Below are positions 17,612 to 25,434 of a DNA stretch of 64,000 nucleotides, one piece after another (the first letter of the stretch is position 1; each line of letters opens with the position of its first letter). This DNA is from Thermosediminibacter litoriperuensis (GTDB taxonomy: Bacteria; Bacillota; Thermosediminibacteria; Thermosediminibacterales; Thermosediminibacteraceae). Under the pieces are notes generated by a model. It made no database searches and was not told the origin of the DNA. It saw only the letters and a list, made by a program, of their open reading frames with translations. Made by a program: the position numbers and the translations under genes. The DNA lies in contig NZ_VNHO01000011.1 in assembly GCF_008124715.1 (NCBI RefSeq), positions 1 through 64,000 on the forward strand. Direction: 5' to 3'.

Positions 17612-17806
17612 TCAGTGCCTTACTATAATATACGACCCGTTTTCCAGGTCGTGGACCATGCCTGAAAGGATCCTGGCAAGATGTGCGGCTATCCTGTCCC
17701 TTTCCGCTTCATCCCTGGCGTAGAACACGGGGACGCCGGAGGCCGGCTGGTTTCCGTTTAAAGTTACCACTGCAAGTATGACTTCTTTTACTCCTATATT
17801 TTCCAC
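17612..17806 (-). CDS. Capping complex subunit for YIEGIA
   Basis: This 64-residue protein (VKEVILAVVTLNGNQPASGVPVFYARDEAERDRIAAHL) resembles the small family annotated as the capping-complex subunit that accompanies YIEGIA proteins. It contains one predicted alpha/beta unit and no membrane segment. The immediate upstream neighbour is the YIEGIA gene (9 bp), which supports the call. The biochemical role of the pair is not known to me. Confidence 0.75.
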   Translation of the reverse strand: MENIGVKEVILAVVTLNGNQPASGVPVFYARDEAERDRIAAHLARILSGMVHDLENGSYIIVRH

Positions 17807-17815
17807 CCTACCACC

Positions 17816-18709
17816 TCAATCCGAAGCGCTCCTTCCGGCCTTCGATTTCAACGGCTTTCTCCTGGCGCTCTCCAGCACGGGCACCATTTTCACGGCTTCT
17901 ATCAAGCTTTCCATATCCTTTTCCATCGGCACGATAACCAGCCCCACCCTCCCGGTGTCCAGTTCAATCCTTACCAGCGGCATGAAGTCTACCTCGTTCA
18001 CATCCCTTTTTACGCCCAGGAGCGCCGCTACATCGTGGGCTATCGCCTGCCTCTGCCCTATATTTGCCAGCGTTGCCCTTGCGTCGTCGTCTTTGGGTTC
18101 TATCATTACCGCGAGGCCTTTTTCTATGAAAATTTTCCTGGAATCGGGATGACCCACGTTCATAACCTTGATGTTTTCGATGCACAAAATGGAACCCTGA
18201 AAATGGATCTTTGCCGGCCTGACCGTCGCGATATCCTGGATTCGCTTCCTCCTGGTAAAGTAGCTCAACAATAATATCAGCGCTCCACCTGTAAAAATAC
18301 CCAATACTGAGTTTTTGAAAAATTGCACCGCCGCGCTGGTTACCAGAGCCGTCAGCATAGCCAGATAGTTCCTGGACTCAAAAGCTTTGGCTATGTCTTC
18401 CACATAAGCCGCCCCCCTGGGGACCAGCTCCGTATCTTCGATATGCTTAAGGCTCTCCCGTTCCATGTCCCTTATTTCTCTGAACTGCTGGGCGGCTAGG
18501 GCCAGGAACGTGACCGCCGTATATTCCTTCGCAACCAGAGCCGGTATCGCTACAGCCCCCAGAAAGGCTGCTATAAACCCGAGGGCCAGGTGAACCATGT
18601 AGCCCTGGGGATAGCTCGGATATTGTCTGTAGTCAACGCGCAGCAGGTACAGCCTGCCCAGGGTTCCCATAGCAAGACCTACGGATACCACCACAAGATA
18701 GTCCTGCAT
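17816..18709 (-). CDS. YIEGIA family integral membrane protein
   Basis: This 297-residue protein has four to five hydrophobic segments in its first half (about 1-20, 37-60, 62-75, 115-135 and 137-150) and a soluble second half. The segment AAYVEDIAKAFESRNYLAM corresponds to the motif that names the family, here YVEDIA instead of YIEGIA. The family occurs in sporulating Firmicutes with its small partner. It starts 3 bp after the spoIIP stop, in a probable mother-cell operon. Function unassigned. Confidence 0.8.
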   Translation of the reverse strand: MQDYLVVVSVGLAMGTLGRLYLLRVDYRQYPSYPQGYMVHLALGFIAAFLGAVAIPALVAKEYTAVTFLALAAQQFREIRDMERESLKHIEDTELVPRGAAYVEDIAKAFESRNYLAMLTALVTSAAVQFFKNSVLGIFTGGALILLLSYFTRRKRIQDIATVRPAKIHFQGSILCIENIKVMNVGHPDSRKIFIEKGLAVMIEPKDDDARATLANIGQRQAIAHDVAALLGVKRDVNEVDFMPLVRIELDTGRVGLVIVPMEKDMESLIEAVKMVPVLESARRKPLKSKAGRSASD

Positions 18710-18712
18710 ACA

Positions 18713-19882
18713 TCAGCCCTCGTCCCCTGCCCGGTCGCCCCGATTGCCGCCTCTTTCCTTTGACTTTAAACTGCCCAGGAAATTTGTGAACTCGGAGCCC
18801 ATAAAACGCCCCAGCTTGCTCGAAAGTTCTTTCCAGCCGCCGGTACTTACAAGCAAGTAGGCTATGAAGCCGATTGCACCAAAGATTATTATCCAGAGGA
18901 TATTCTTAACAGCACTGCCGCCCTCTCCAGGAACTTGTGTAGTACCTCCTGTTCCCGGTGCAGCCTTTTTCTGGTAATCGGAACCGTACAGGGTAGTCGC
19001 TATGACGTCAGCAAGGATTTCCACCCCTTCCTGGGCTTTATCTCTGTGATTGGTATAAGTTCCCGCCTCGACGAGTATCGTCCTGGGGAAAAGATCCTGA
19101 TTATAACTGCCTTTGCCGTAAAAAATACCTTTCATCAGCCCCGGATATTTTTTGTCGGCAACGGCCTTTAACTGCCATGCGAAATTATTAATAGACTGTA
19201 TTTGCGGATTCTGGCGTCCTACAACAAGTCGAATTTTAGCTATGGGCTGGCCGTTTACATGACCGGAATACTCCTCCGCCGGTACTGCATCTCTGTGAAT
19301 GTCGATGAGTGCATCGGGACCCTTCTTTAGAAGCTCCATGGCTGTACGGCGTGATCTCTGGTATGCCGCCGCATCGTGAGGATCATGGGGCTGATTGGAA
19401 TGGATGACAGTTATGCCCCTTCGTTCAAGTGCTTCTTTCAAGGCTTCACCTACTTTAAAAATTCCTCCCTTGTAGGGTATGCTGGCTTTGCCGTCTGTGG
19501 GCACATAGGACTCATCGCTGTGGGTATGGTATATTGCCACTAATCGCTTCCCTTGAAGCCTCGATGTTTTTAAAGCGCTTTCATCCTCAACGTCCTGTAA
19601 CGCGCTTAACGCCTTTTCGATATCCACCTTTTCTTTAAACCGGGCGTAGCCCCTATCGCCTTCGACTTTGAAAATTTCGTAAAGGTTATTATCCTCGTCC
19701 AGGTACTCATCCCCCACGTTCACAACCCTGGCGGTGGTGAATATCTTTTTATTGGTCTTTTCCTCATAGACGGTAAAGTATCCATCCTTTTTCTCTTCTT
19801 CGGCGAAAGAGATTCTGGAAAAAACGAGGCCCAAAATCATATACAACACGAAAAACGCCATAAAGGCTTTACCTGTCCTCAT
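18713..19882 (-). CDS. spoIIP: Stage II sporulation protein P (peptidoglycan amidase/endopeptidase)
   Basis: SpoIIP works with SpoIID and SpoIIM to degrade septal peptidoglycan during engulfment. It has 389 residues from the ATG at 19882, with an N-terminal membrane/signal helix (about 8-27) and the amidase domain (VAIYHTHSDESYVP, then IDIHRDAVP and ILVEAGTYTNHRDKA carrying the zinc-ligand histidines and the catalytic glutamate). A second membrane segment lies near 330-350. AAGGTG six bases upstream favours this ATG over one at 19900. It overlaps DUF1614 by 14 bp. Confidence 0.95.
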   Translation of the reverse strand: MRTGKAFMAFFVLYMILGLVFSRISFAEEEKKDGYFTVYEEKTNKKIFTTARVVNVGDEYLDEDNNLYEIFKVEGDRGYARFKEKVDIEKALSALQDVEDESALKTSRLQGKRLVAIYHTHSDESYVPTDGKASIPYKGGIFKVGEALKEALERRGITVIHSNQPHDPHDAAAYQRSRRTAMELLKKGPDALIDIHRDAVPAEEYSGHVNGQPIAKIRLVVGRQNPQIQSINNFAWQLKAVADKKYPGLMKGIFYGKGSYNQDLFPRTILVEAGTYTNHRDKAQEGVEILADVIATTLYGSDYQKKAAPGTGGTTQVPGEGGSAVKNILWIIIFGAIGFIAYLLVSTGGWKELSSKLGRFMGSEFTNFLGSLKSKERGGNRGDRAGDEG

Positions 19883-20549
19883 TTTTTTCACCTTCTTCAT
19901 TCATTAAGGAACTCGCCATATTCCGGTTCTTTTCGGCCTTGGCTGTACCTCCCTGGAGCTTTTCTCTGGTCTCACCCACAAATTCGCAAAGGGCTACTCC
20001 TATAACTCCCGCGATAACCGCCGCATCGAAGACACCTGCACCCCCTATGGCGGTACCTACCGGCCTGCCAGCAACGCCAAAAGCATAGATTATATCGGAA
20101 ATTAATATACCCATCACTCCTGCAATAAAAGCGCCGCGCCTTGACCTGCCGAAAATATAAGCTATTACGCCTGCCAGTAGAGAAAAAACTAAAAGCGGGT
20201 CCAGATATGTAGTTTCCGGTTCTGCGGGCAGGAGCCTGCCCCCCGCGTAGACCGCAAGCCCCGTTATTGCAGCAGCAATTATGGAGCGAACTTTTTCCTC
20301 TCCGCTATCAGCGGTAACGATGAGGTAAGCGGCAAGCGCTATCGGCACCAGACCGCCGCCGATATTTATGGATAACCCCCTGCCAAGAGGTATGTTGGGC
20401 AAGAAAGTACCAACTATCATTGCTCCTATGAAAATAAGGGCGGTTTTGTCTGACATGTGCATCCTATCCACTACTCTCTGTAAAAGCCCGAAGTATATTA
20501 ATACTGCCAGTACAAGAAGTAGAGTTACCCCCACGGGCATCAAATTCAC
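19869..20549 (-). CDS. DUF1614 family multi-pass membrane protein
   Basis: This 226-residue protein has six to seven hydrophobic helices filling almost the whole length (the first at about 3-22) and the motif NIPLGRGLSINIGGGLVPIALAAYL. IGGAGVFDAAVIAGVIGV is near the C-terminus. It fits the DUF1614 family, of unknown function. It heads the block spoIIP-YIEGIA-DUF3189-DUF512, and its end overlaps spoIIP, implying a linked role in sporulation (inference). Confidence 0.85.
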   Translation of the reverse strand: MNLMPVGVTLLLVLAVLIYFGLLQRVVDRMHMSDKTALIFIGAMIVGTFLPNIPLGRGLSINIGGGLVPIALAAYLIVTADSGEEKVRSIIAAAITGLAVYAGGRLLPAEPETTYLDPLLVFSLLAGVIAYIFGRSRRGAFIAGVMGILISDIIYAFGVAGRPVGTAIGGAGVFDAAVIAGVIGVALCEFVGETREKLQGGTAKAEKNRNMASSLMNEEGEKNEDR

Positions 20550-20607
20550 CTCTTATTGCAAATTTTTCTTTTTTATCTTTACCCAAGGCCTTGCAATTTA
20601 TTCGAAA

Positions 20608-20633
20608 CAAAAATGCAGCCCCGCTGGGGCTGC
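20608..20633 (-). terminator. Terminator of the phoU transcript
   Basis: Strong stem GCAGCCCC/GGGGCTGC (20615-20622 and 20626-20633) with a 3-nt loop followed by ATTTTTG on the minus strand, 7 bp after phoU. Confidence 0.92.
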
Positions 20634-20639
20634 CTGTAA

Positions 20640-21302
20640 TCAATTGTTAAGCTCTTTCTTTTCACCGGTGACAACGTATATTATCCATTCTCCCAGATTT
20701 GTGGCGTGATCGGCGATGCGCTCGAGAAACCTGCCTACAAACAGGAGCTGGGTGGCCTGGGAGATCGTTCTGGGGTCCTCTATCATTATAACCAGAAGCT
20801 CCCTGAAAATTTGAGAGTAAAGACTGTCAATTTTATCGTCGGCATCGCATACCTTCTGGGCCGCCACCACATCCTGATTAATATAGGCGTCCAGTGCATT
20901 TCTAACCATTTCACGGGTGAGCTGAGCCATCCTGGGTATGTCGATGAGCGGCTTTATATACTGCTGGTCCAGCAATCTTATGGTTGTCTTGGCTATATCC
21001 ACGGCGTTGTCAGACATTCTCTCCAAATCGGTGGCTATCTTCACTCCGGTGAAAATCACTCTAAGGTCCTTCGCCAGGGGATGCTGCCTGGCTATGAGTT
21101 TAACACACTTGTCTTCGATCTGGTGCTGCATATTATCGACTATATCGTCATCTTCGATCACCTTTTGAGCCAGCTTTTCATCTTTCTTTACCAGCGACTC
21201 TACGGCGTTGTAAATCTGCTGTTCCACCATGCTGCCCATTTTTAGAATATCCTGCTGGAGTTCTTCCAGTTCCCTGTCAAAACCAGGTCTCATCGTCGTC
21301 AT
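20640..21302 (-). CDS. phoU: Phosphate signalling complex protein PhoU
   Basis: PhoU couples Pst transporter activity to the PhoR kinase and restrains the Pho response. It has 220 residues from the ATG at 21302 (GGGAGG, 9-nt spacing). A longer frame to 21410 would run into pstB and has no RBS. Two three-helix PhoU repeats are visible, with the metal-binding motifs DLRVIFTGVKIATDLERMSDNAVDIA and RFLERIADHATNLGEWI. It follows pstB by 16 bp and ends in a strong terminator. Confidence 0.96.
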   Translation of the reverse strand: MTTMRPGFDRELEELQQDILKMGSMVEQQIYNAVESLVKKDEKLAQKVIEDDDIVDNMQHQIEDKCVKLIARQHPLAKDLRVIFTGVKIATDLERMSDNAVDIAKTTIRLLDQQYIKPLIDIPRMAQLTREMVRNALDAYINQDVVAAQKVCDADDKIDSLYSQIFRELLVIMIEDPRTISQATQLLFVGRFLERIADHATNLGEWIIYVVTGEKKELNN

Positions 21303-21318
21303 TTTTTCTTTCCTCCCA

Positions 21319-22074
21319 TTAACCAAAACGGCCGGTAATATATTCTTCGGTTTTCTCATTTTTAGGATTGTAAAAAAGCTCTTCCGTGGAACCGAATTCC
21401 ACCAATTCACCGCTCAAAAAGAAAGCTGTGAAATCAGATATCCTTCCCGCCTGCTGCATATTGTGGGTCACTATTACTATGGTATACTTTTCTTTCAGCT
21501 GTTCGATTAATTCCTCTATCTTCATCGTCGATATGGGGTCCAACGCCGAACAGGGTTCATCCATCAGAACCACCTCGGGCTCCACCGCCAGCACCCTGGC
21601 TATACAAAGCCGCTGCTGCTGCCCTCCGGACAACCCCAGTGCCGAATCCTTAAGCCTATTCTTTACTTCGTCCCAGAGGGCCGCCCCCCGCAGGCTTTGC
21701 TCCACTATTTCATCCAACCTGTTCTTATCCCTTATACCGTGAATCCTGGGGCCGTATGCCACATTGTCGTATATGGACATAGGAAACGGATTCGGTTTCT
21801 GAAATACCATACCGACCCTCTTACGCAGTTCAACCACATCCACATCCGAATCGTATACATTCTCATCATCCAGATATACCCTGCCGGTTAGACGAGAATT
21901 TTCGATAAGGTCGTTCATCCGGTTTAAAGACCTCAAGAAAGTAGATTTGCCGCATCCCGATGGTCCTATCAGTGCGGTCACCTTTTTTTCTTTTATTTCA
22001 ATATTAATGTCTTTCAGTACCCGGAATTCGCCGTAGTAAATGTTTAAATTTTCTGTGTAAATCTTGTTTTTTAT
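21319..22074 (-). CDS. pstB: Phosphate ABC transporter ATP-binding protein PstB, apparent ATA start
   Basis: ATPase of the high-affinity phosphate importer. Walker A is GPSGCGKST, the signature LSGGQQQRL and Walker [14 protein letters not shown]. The first usual start codon (GTG at 21981) would remove 31 conserved residues, leaving only 220. The frame continues upstream as [19 protein letters not shown], the normal PstB N-terminus, to an ATA at 22074 that follows GGGGAGG by 9 nt. This gives the family length of 251. A non-ATG start, or an error for ATG, is likely. No pstS, pstC or pstA is adjacent. Confidence 0.9.
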   Translation of the reverse strand: MKNKIYTENLNIYYGEFRVLKDINIEIKEKKVTALIGPSGCGKSTFLRSLNRMNDLIENSRLTGRVYLDDENVYDSDVDVVELRKRVGMVFQKPNPFPMSIYDNVAYGPRIHGIRDKNRLDEIVEQSLRGAALWDEVKNRLKDSALGLSGGQQQRLCIARVLAVEPEVVLMDEPCSALDPISTMKIEELIEQLKEKYTIVIVTHNMQQAGRISDFTAFFLSGELVEFGSTEELFYNPKNEKTEEYITGRFG

Positions 22075-22096
22075 GGTTGTTCGCCTCCCCGTTGCC

Positions 22097-22127
22097 TGTT
22101 AAACTTATTTTAACTTTTATTTGTTAA
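22097..22127 (-). promoter_or_regulatory. Candidate Pho-box repeats upstream of pstB
   Basis: On the minus strand the motifs TTAACA (22122-22127), TTAAAA (22108-22113) and TTAACA (22097-22102) lie 14 and 11 bp apart. The 11-bp step equals the repeat of the Gram-positive PhoP site (TTAACA-like hexamers with 5-bp gaps). The site is between phoR and pstB, where PhoP control is plausible. The evidence is motif similarity only. Confidence 0.4.
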
Positions 22128-22165
22128 AAAAACTTTGACGTGCCGTTAAATAATTGTAAAGTAAC

Positions 22166-23905
22166 TTACTGCGATCTTTTAAGTGTGAATATGAATTTAC
22201 TGCCTTGATTTACTTTGCTTTCGACCCTGATTTCTCCGCCGAAGGCCTTGACTAAGTGCTTGACAATGGCCAGACCGAGTCCGCTGCCGCCCATGTCTGG
22301 AGATCGGGCTTTGTCAACTCTGTAAAACCTCTCAAAAACTCTAGGAAGGTCCTCCTCCGGGATGCCTATACCCGTGTCGCATACTCTAAATTCCACCACA
22401 TCGCCTTTCGGTTCAGCTTCAATCCATACTTTTCCACCATCCCGGGTATATTTAATGGCATTGTCCAGGAGGTTAATAAAGACCTGCCTGAGCCAGTCCG
22501 GATCGGCTTTCACTTTAGGGAGATCTCCGGGAATATCCGCGGAAAACATTAAACCCTTTTCTTTTAACCGATTTTCAAAGATGAGTATCACTTCTTTTAT
22601 CAATTCCGCCGCAGATACATCTTCAATCCTTAGCTTCAGCTGGTTTGTCTCTATTCTGGAAAGATCCAGCAGATTGTTTATCAGTCTGTAAAGCCTTCCC
22701 GCCTCTGCATCGATTATGTTTAAAAACCTTTTTGAGAGTACGGGGTCCTGATAGGCACCCTCCAGCAGGGTTTCCACAAAGCCTTTTATCGATGTAAGGG
22801 GGGTCCTCAATTCATGAGATACATTGGCTATAAATTCGGAACGCAGCTTTTCGAGATGCTTGAGTTCCGTAACGTCTCTCATCACAATGACGCTGCCCGA
22901 AATCCTTCCCACCTTATCTTTGAGCGGAGTTATATGAACTTTCAAAATCTGCTCCCGGGGCAGCAATACTATTTCTTTAAAATAAGGAGAACCGCTTCTT
23001 AGAGTCTTTTTCACCGCTTCATCCAGTTCGTAATTGCGGATAATGCTGATCAGGTTTTTGCCGATTGCTGTTTCGGAGCCTGTGCCAACAAGTTTGCCGG
23101 CCGCGGGGTTGATGAGCATTACCCTTCTTTGAACGTCTACCACGACAACACCATCAACTATGCCCGCCAGCAGATCCTCCATCCTGGCCGTTTTTTCGTC
23201 TAATTCTTCAAGAGTAATTCTCAACTTTTTGGCCAGCAGGTTTAATTCCTTGCTGAGCTGCCCCACCTCATCGCGGGAATTAACATGGACTGTCCGGGTA
23301 AAGTTACCAGCCGCAAAATTTCTGGTTACCTCAACCATAGAACTAATTGGCTTTATTATACCGGCATAAGCCTTCCTCAACATTAAAGTGGAGCTGAAAA
23401 TACCTAAAAAAGCAGCAACGAAGAACAACAGTTTTATCCGGAGTATTTTATTAACTTCATCCGGGGGCAGCCCCACCACAACAGCCCCGAGTATGTTATT
23501 TTCAAACAAAACAGGCACCGCCGCGCAAAAACGGCGGGAAATCATGATTTTAATTACGTTTTTATCAACGTAATTTTCGCCCTTAAGGATGCCCTCCAGC
23601 GGTAAATCTCGCGCCTGAAATTCCCCCACCACCGCTATCCTGTCGCCGGAGGTGTTGAAAACAGCGATACTTTTGCGGAACTGCCTGGATAGGTCCTTCA
23701 CCATACTGACGACTTCCTGGTATTTACCGGCCGCCATGGGGGTTTTTACGGCCGAAGCGAAAAAAGCTGCATCGACTGCCAAATCGTGTTCTATGCTTTT
23801 TAAGTAAAGATTCTGCAGGGAGGCAAACAGCATTAATAGAATAATAAAAATTGTAACGGTAATTATCCAATTTTTTCTGAAGTGATCCTTCAGCAAAAAA
23901 ATCAC
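22166..23905 (-). CDS. phoR: Sensor histidine kinase PhoR (PnpS-like)
   Basis: Membrane kinase of the phosphate two-component system. The 579 residues contain TM1 (about 14-32), an extracytoplasmic domain (about 33-155), TM2 (about 157-173), a HAMP domain (about 174-230), and a PAS domain (about 243-340). A HisKA helix follows with the H-box SHELRTPLTS, then an ATPase domain with N-box NLLDNAIKYT and G boxes DTGIGIP and GGSGLGLAIV. It overlaps the response regulator gene by 4 bp and is followed by pstB-phoU, which supports the phosphate role. Confidence 0.92.
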   Translation of the reverse strand: MIFLLKDHFRKNWIITVTIFIILLMLFASLQNLYLKSIEHDLAVDAAFFASAVKTPMAAGKYQEVVSMVKDLSRQFRKSIAVFNTSGDRIAVVGEFQARDLPLEGILKGENYVDKNVIKIMISRRFCAAVPVLFENNILGAVVVGLPPDEVNKILRIKLLFFVAAFLGIFSSTLMLRKAYAGIIKPISSMVEVTRNFAAGNFTRTVHVNSRDEVGQLSKELNLLAKKLRITLEELDEKTARMEDLLAGIVDGVVVVDVQRRVMLINPAAGKLVGTGSETAIGKNLISIIRNYELDEAVKKTLRSGSPYFKEIVLLPREQILKVHITPLKDKVGRISGSVIVMRDVTELKHLEKLRSEFIANVSHELRTPLTSIKGFVETLLEGAYQDPVLSKRFLNIIDAEAGRLYRLINNLLDLSRIETNQLKLRIEDVSAAELIKEVILIFENRLKEKGLMFSADIPGDLPKVKADPDWLRQVFINLLDNAIKYTRDGGKVWIEAEPKGDVVEFRVCDTGIGIPEEDLPRVFERFYRVDKARSPDMGGSGLGLAIVKHLVKAFGGEIRVESKVNQGSKFIFTLKRSQ

Positions 23906-24600
23906 TCCGGCTCATTAAACTTGTACCCGATACCCCTTACCGTCTCGATAAATTGAGGCGCCTCAGAATTCCTTTCGATTTTCTGCCTCAGGTGCCTGAT
24001 GTGAACGTCCACCGTCCTGGTATCTCCTAGATAATCATAGCCCCATATGTTTTCCAAGAGATATTCCCGCGAAAAAACCTTGCCAGGATTGGAAGCCAGG
24101 AGCCTTAAAAGTTCAAACTCCTTTGGTGTAAAATCCTTCCTTTCTCCGTTTACAAACACCTCGTGCCTTTCTACGTCTATCGTTACTGGACCTGCTTTGA
24201 TAATTTTCTCAGATCTTTCAACCTTGTCGGTTCTTCTCAACACCGCTTTTACCCTTGCCGCCAGTTCGCGGGGGCTGAACGGTTTTGTGATGTAATCATC
24301 GGCTCCCATTTCAAGTCCCAGCACCTTATCGATTTCTTCCGTCTTGGCCGTCAACAGTATAACGGGGATATCCCTGGTAGTCCGCTGCCGTCGAAGAATA
24401 CGGCAAACCTCCATCCCGTCTATGCCCGGCAGCATTATATCCAAAATTACAAGATCGGGCTGTTCCTCTTGAACCAGATCCAGGGCCTGTTGACCGTCCG
24501 CTGCGGTTATTACTTTAAAACCGCTGTTTTCAAGGTTGAATTTCACCAGCTCCAGTATATTAGGCTCGTCGTCGACGACGAGTATTTTTTCCTTCGCCAT
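23902..24600 (-). CDS. phoP: Response regulator PhoP/PhoB (OmpR family)
   Basis: DNA-binding regulator paired with the adjacent PhoR. The 232 residues start MAKEKILVVDDEPNI. The receiver has its phosphorylation aspartate in LVILDIMLPG and the lysine in DDYITKPFSPREL. The C-terminal winged helix ends with TRTVDVHIRHLRQKIE and TVRGIGYKF. The ATG at 24600 has AAGGGG 7 nt upstream. Target genes probably include pstB, given the candidate Pho boxes. Confidence 0.93.
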   Translation of the reverse strand: MAKEKILVVDDEPNILELVKFNLENSGFKVITAADGQQALDLVQEEQPDLVILDIMLPGIDGMEVCRILRRQRTTRDIPVILLTAKTEEIDKVLGLEMGADDYITKPFSPRELAARVKAVLRRTDKVERSEKIIKAGPVTIDVERHEVFVNGERKDFTPKEFELLRLLASNPGKVFSREYLLENIWGYDYLGDTRTVDVHIRHLRQKIERNSEAPQFIETVRGIGYKFNEPE

Positions 24601-24611
24601 AAGCACACCCC

Positions 24612-25430
24612 TTATATTAATTCAATTACCGCTGCCAGGCTGCCGGTTTTTCCTCTATCCCGCCTGTATGAGTAGAAAAGATCAGGTCTGCAGTGGGTGC
24701 AAAATCCGCTCAAAGTAATATTTTCGGCTTTAACTCCCGCATCCATAAGCTGTCTCTTATTGGCCTTCACCAGGTCCAGCAACCAGCGCCCGTTACCCTT
24801 GTATTCCACGAGCTCCTCCCAATATTCGAAAGCCTCTTTGAATTTTTCGATAACCGGTTCGTCTACTTCGTAACAGCTGCCGGCTATACATGGTCCTATG
24901 CCGGCAATTAGTTTCTCCACGGGAGTACCGAATTCTTCTCTCATTTTCTCTACTGTTCTGGCTCCTATCTTTTTGACCGTACCTCTCCAACCCGCATGAG
25001 CAAGGCCCACCGCCGGAGTTGCCGGATCGAGGAAAAACAGGGGAACGCAATCCGCATAATAAGTTATTAGGGCTACATTTCTTTCCTTTGTTATCAGGGC
25101 GTCTTTCTCTTTGATATCCGATTTCCTTACAATACCCTTGCCCCTGTCCTTTTCTCCGACCACGTATACATCATTCTCATGCACCTGGTGGGAGGCCACG
25201 AGATTTTCCATCTTGATACCGGTGGCATCGCAGAAAGTCTGGTAATTTTTAAGCACCGTGTCTTTATCGTCGCCTTTGTTGAATCCCAGGTTTAAAGCCT
25301 CACAATGACCCGTGCTGTATCCTCCGGTACGCGTGGAAAAAGCGTGCCTCACCAGCCCTGTAGCCTCGAAAGACGGAATAACAAGGAACTTTACCCCGCT
25401 TTTTTGCCTCAATTCGAAACCCATTCGCAT
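24612..25430 (-). CDS. pgeF: Peptidoglycan editing factor PgeF (laccase-domain protein)
   Basis: The YfiH/PgeF family is reported to correct misincorporated amino acids in peptidoglycan precursors; older annotation is polyphenol oxidase. The copper/zinc-binding motifs are VASHQVHENDVYVV, YADCVPLFFLDP, GLAHAGWRGTVKKIG and FCTHCRPDLFYSYRRD. Length is about 272. ATG codons at 25430 and 25424 are both possible; AAGGTG sits six bases before the second and AGGA nine bases before the first. It begins only 4 bp after the end of the radical SAM gene. Confidence 0.93.
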   Translation of the reverse strand: MRMGFELRQKSGVKFLVIPSFEATGLVRHAFSTRTGGYSTGHCEALNLGFNKGDDKDTVLKNYQTFCDATGIKMENLVASHQVHENDVYVVGEKDRGKGIVRKSDIKEKDALITKERNVALITYYADCVPLFFLDPATPAVGLAHAGWRGTVKKIGARTVEKMREEFGTPVEKLIAGIGPCIAGSCYEVDEPVIEKFKEAFEYWEELVEYKGNGRWLLDLVKANKRQLMDAGVKAENITLSGFCTHCRPDLFYSYRRDRGKTGSLAAVIELI

Positions 25431-25434
25431 CACC

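Noticed and set aside
21981-22010. GTG at 21981 as the true pstB start
   Set aside because: It begins only six residues before the Walker A motif, removes the conserved first strand and aromatic contact of PstB, and has no RBS, whereas the upstream ATA has one.
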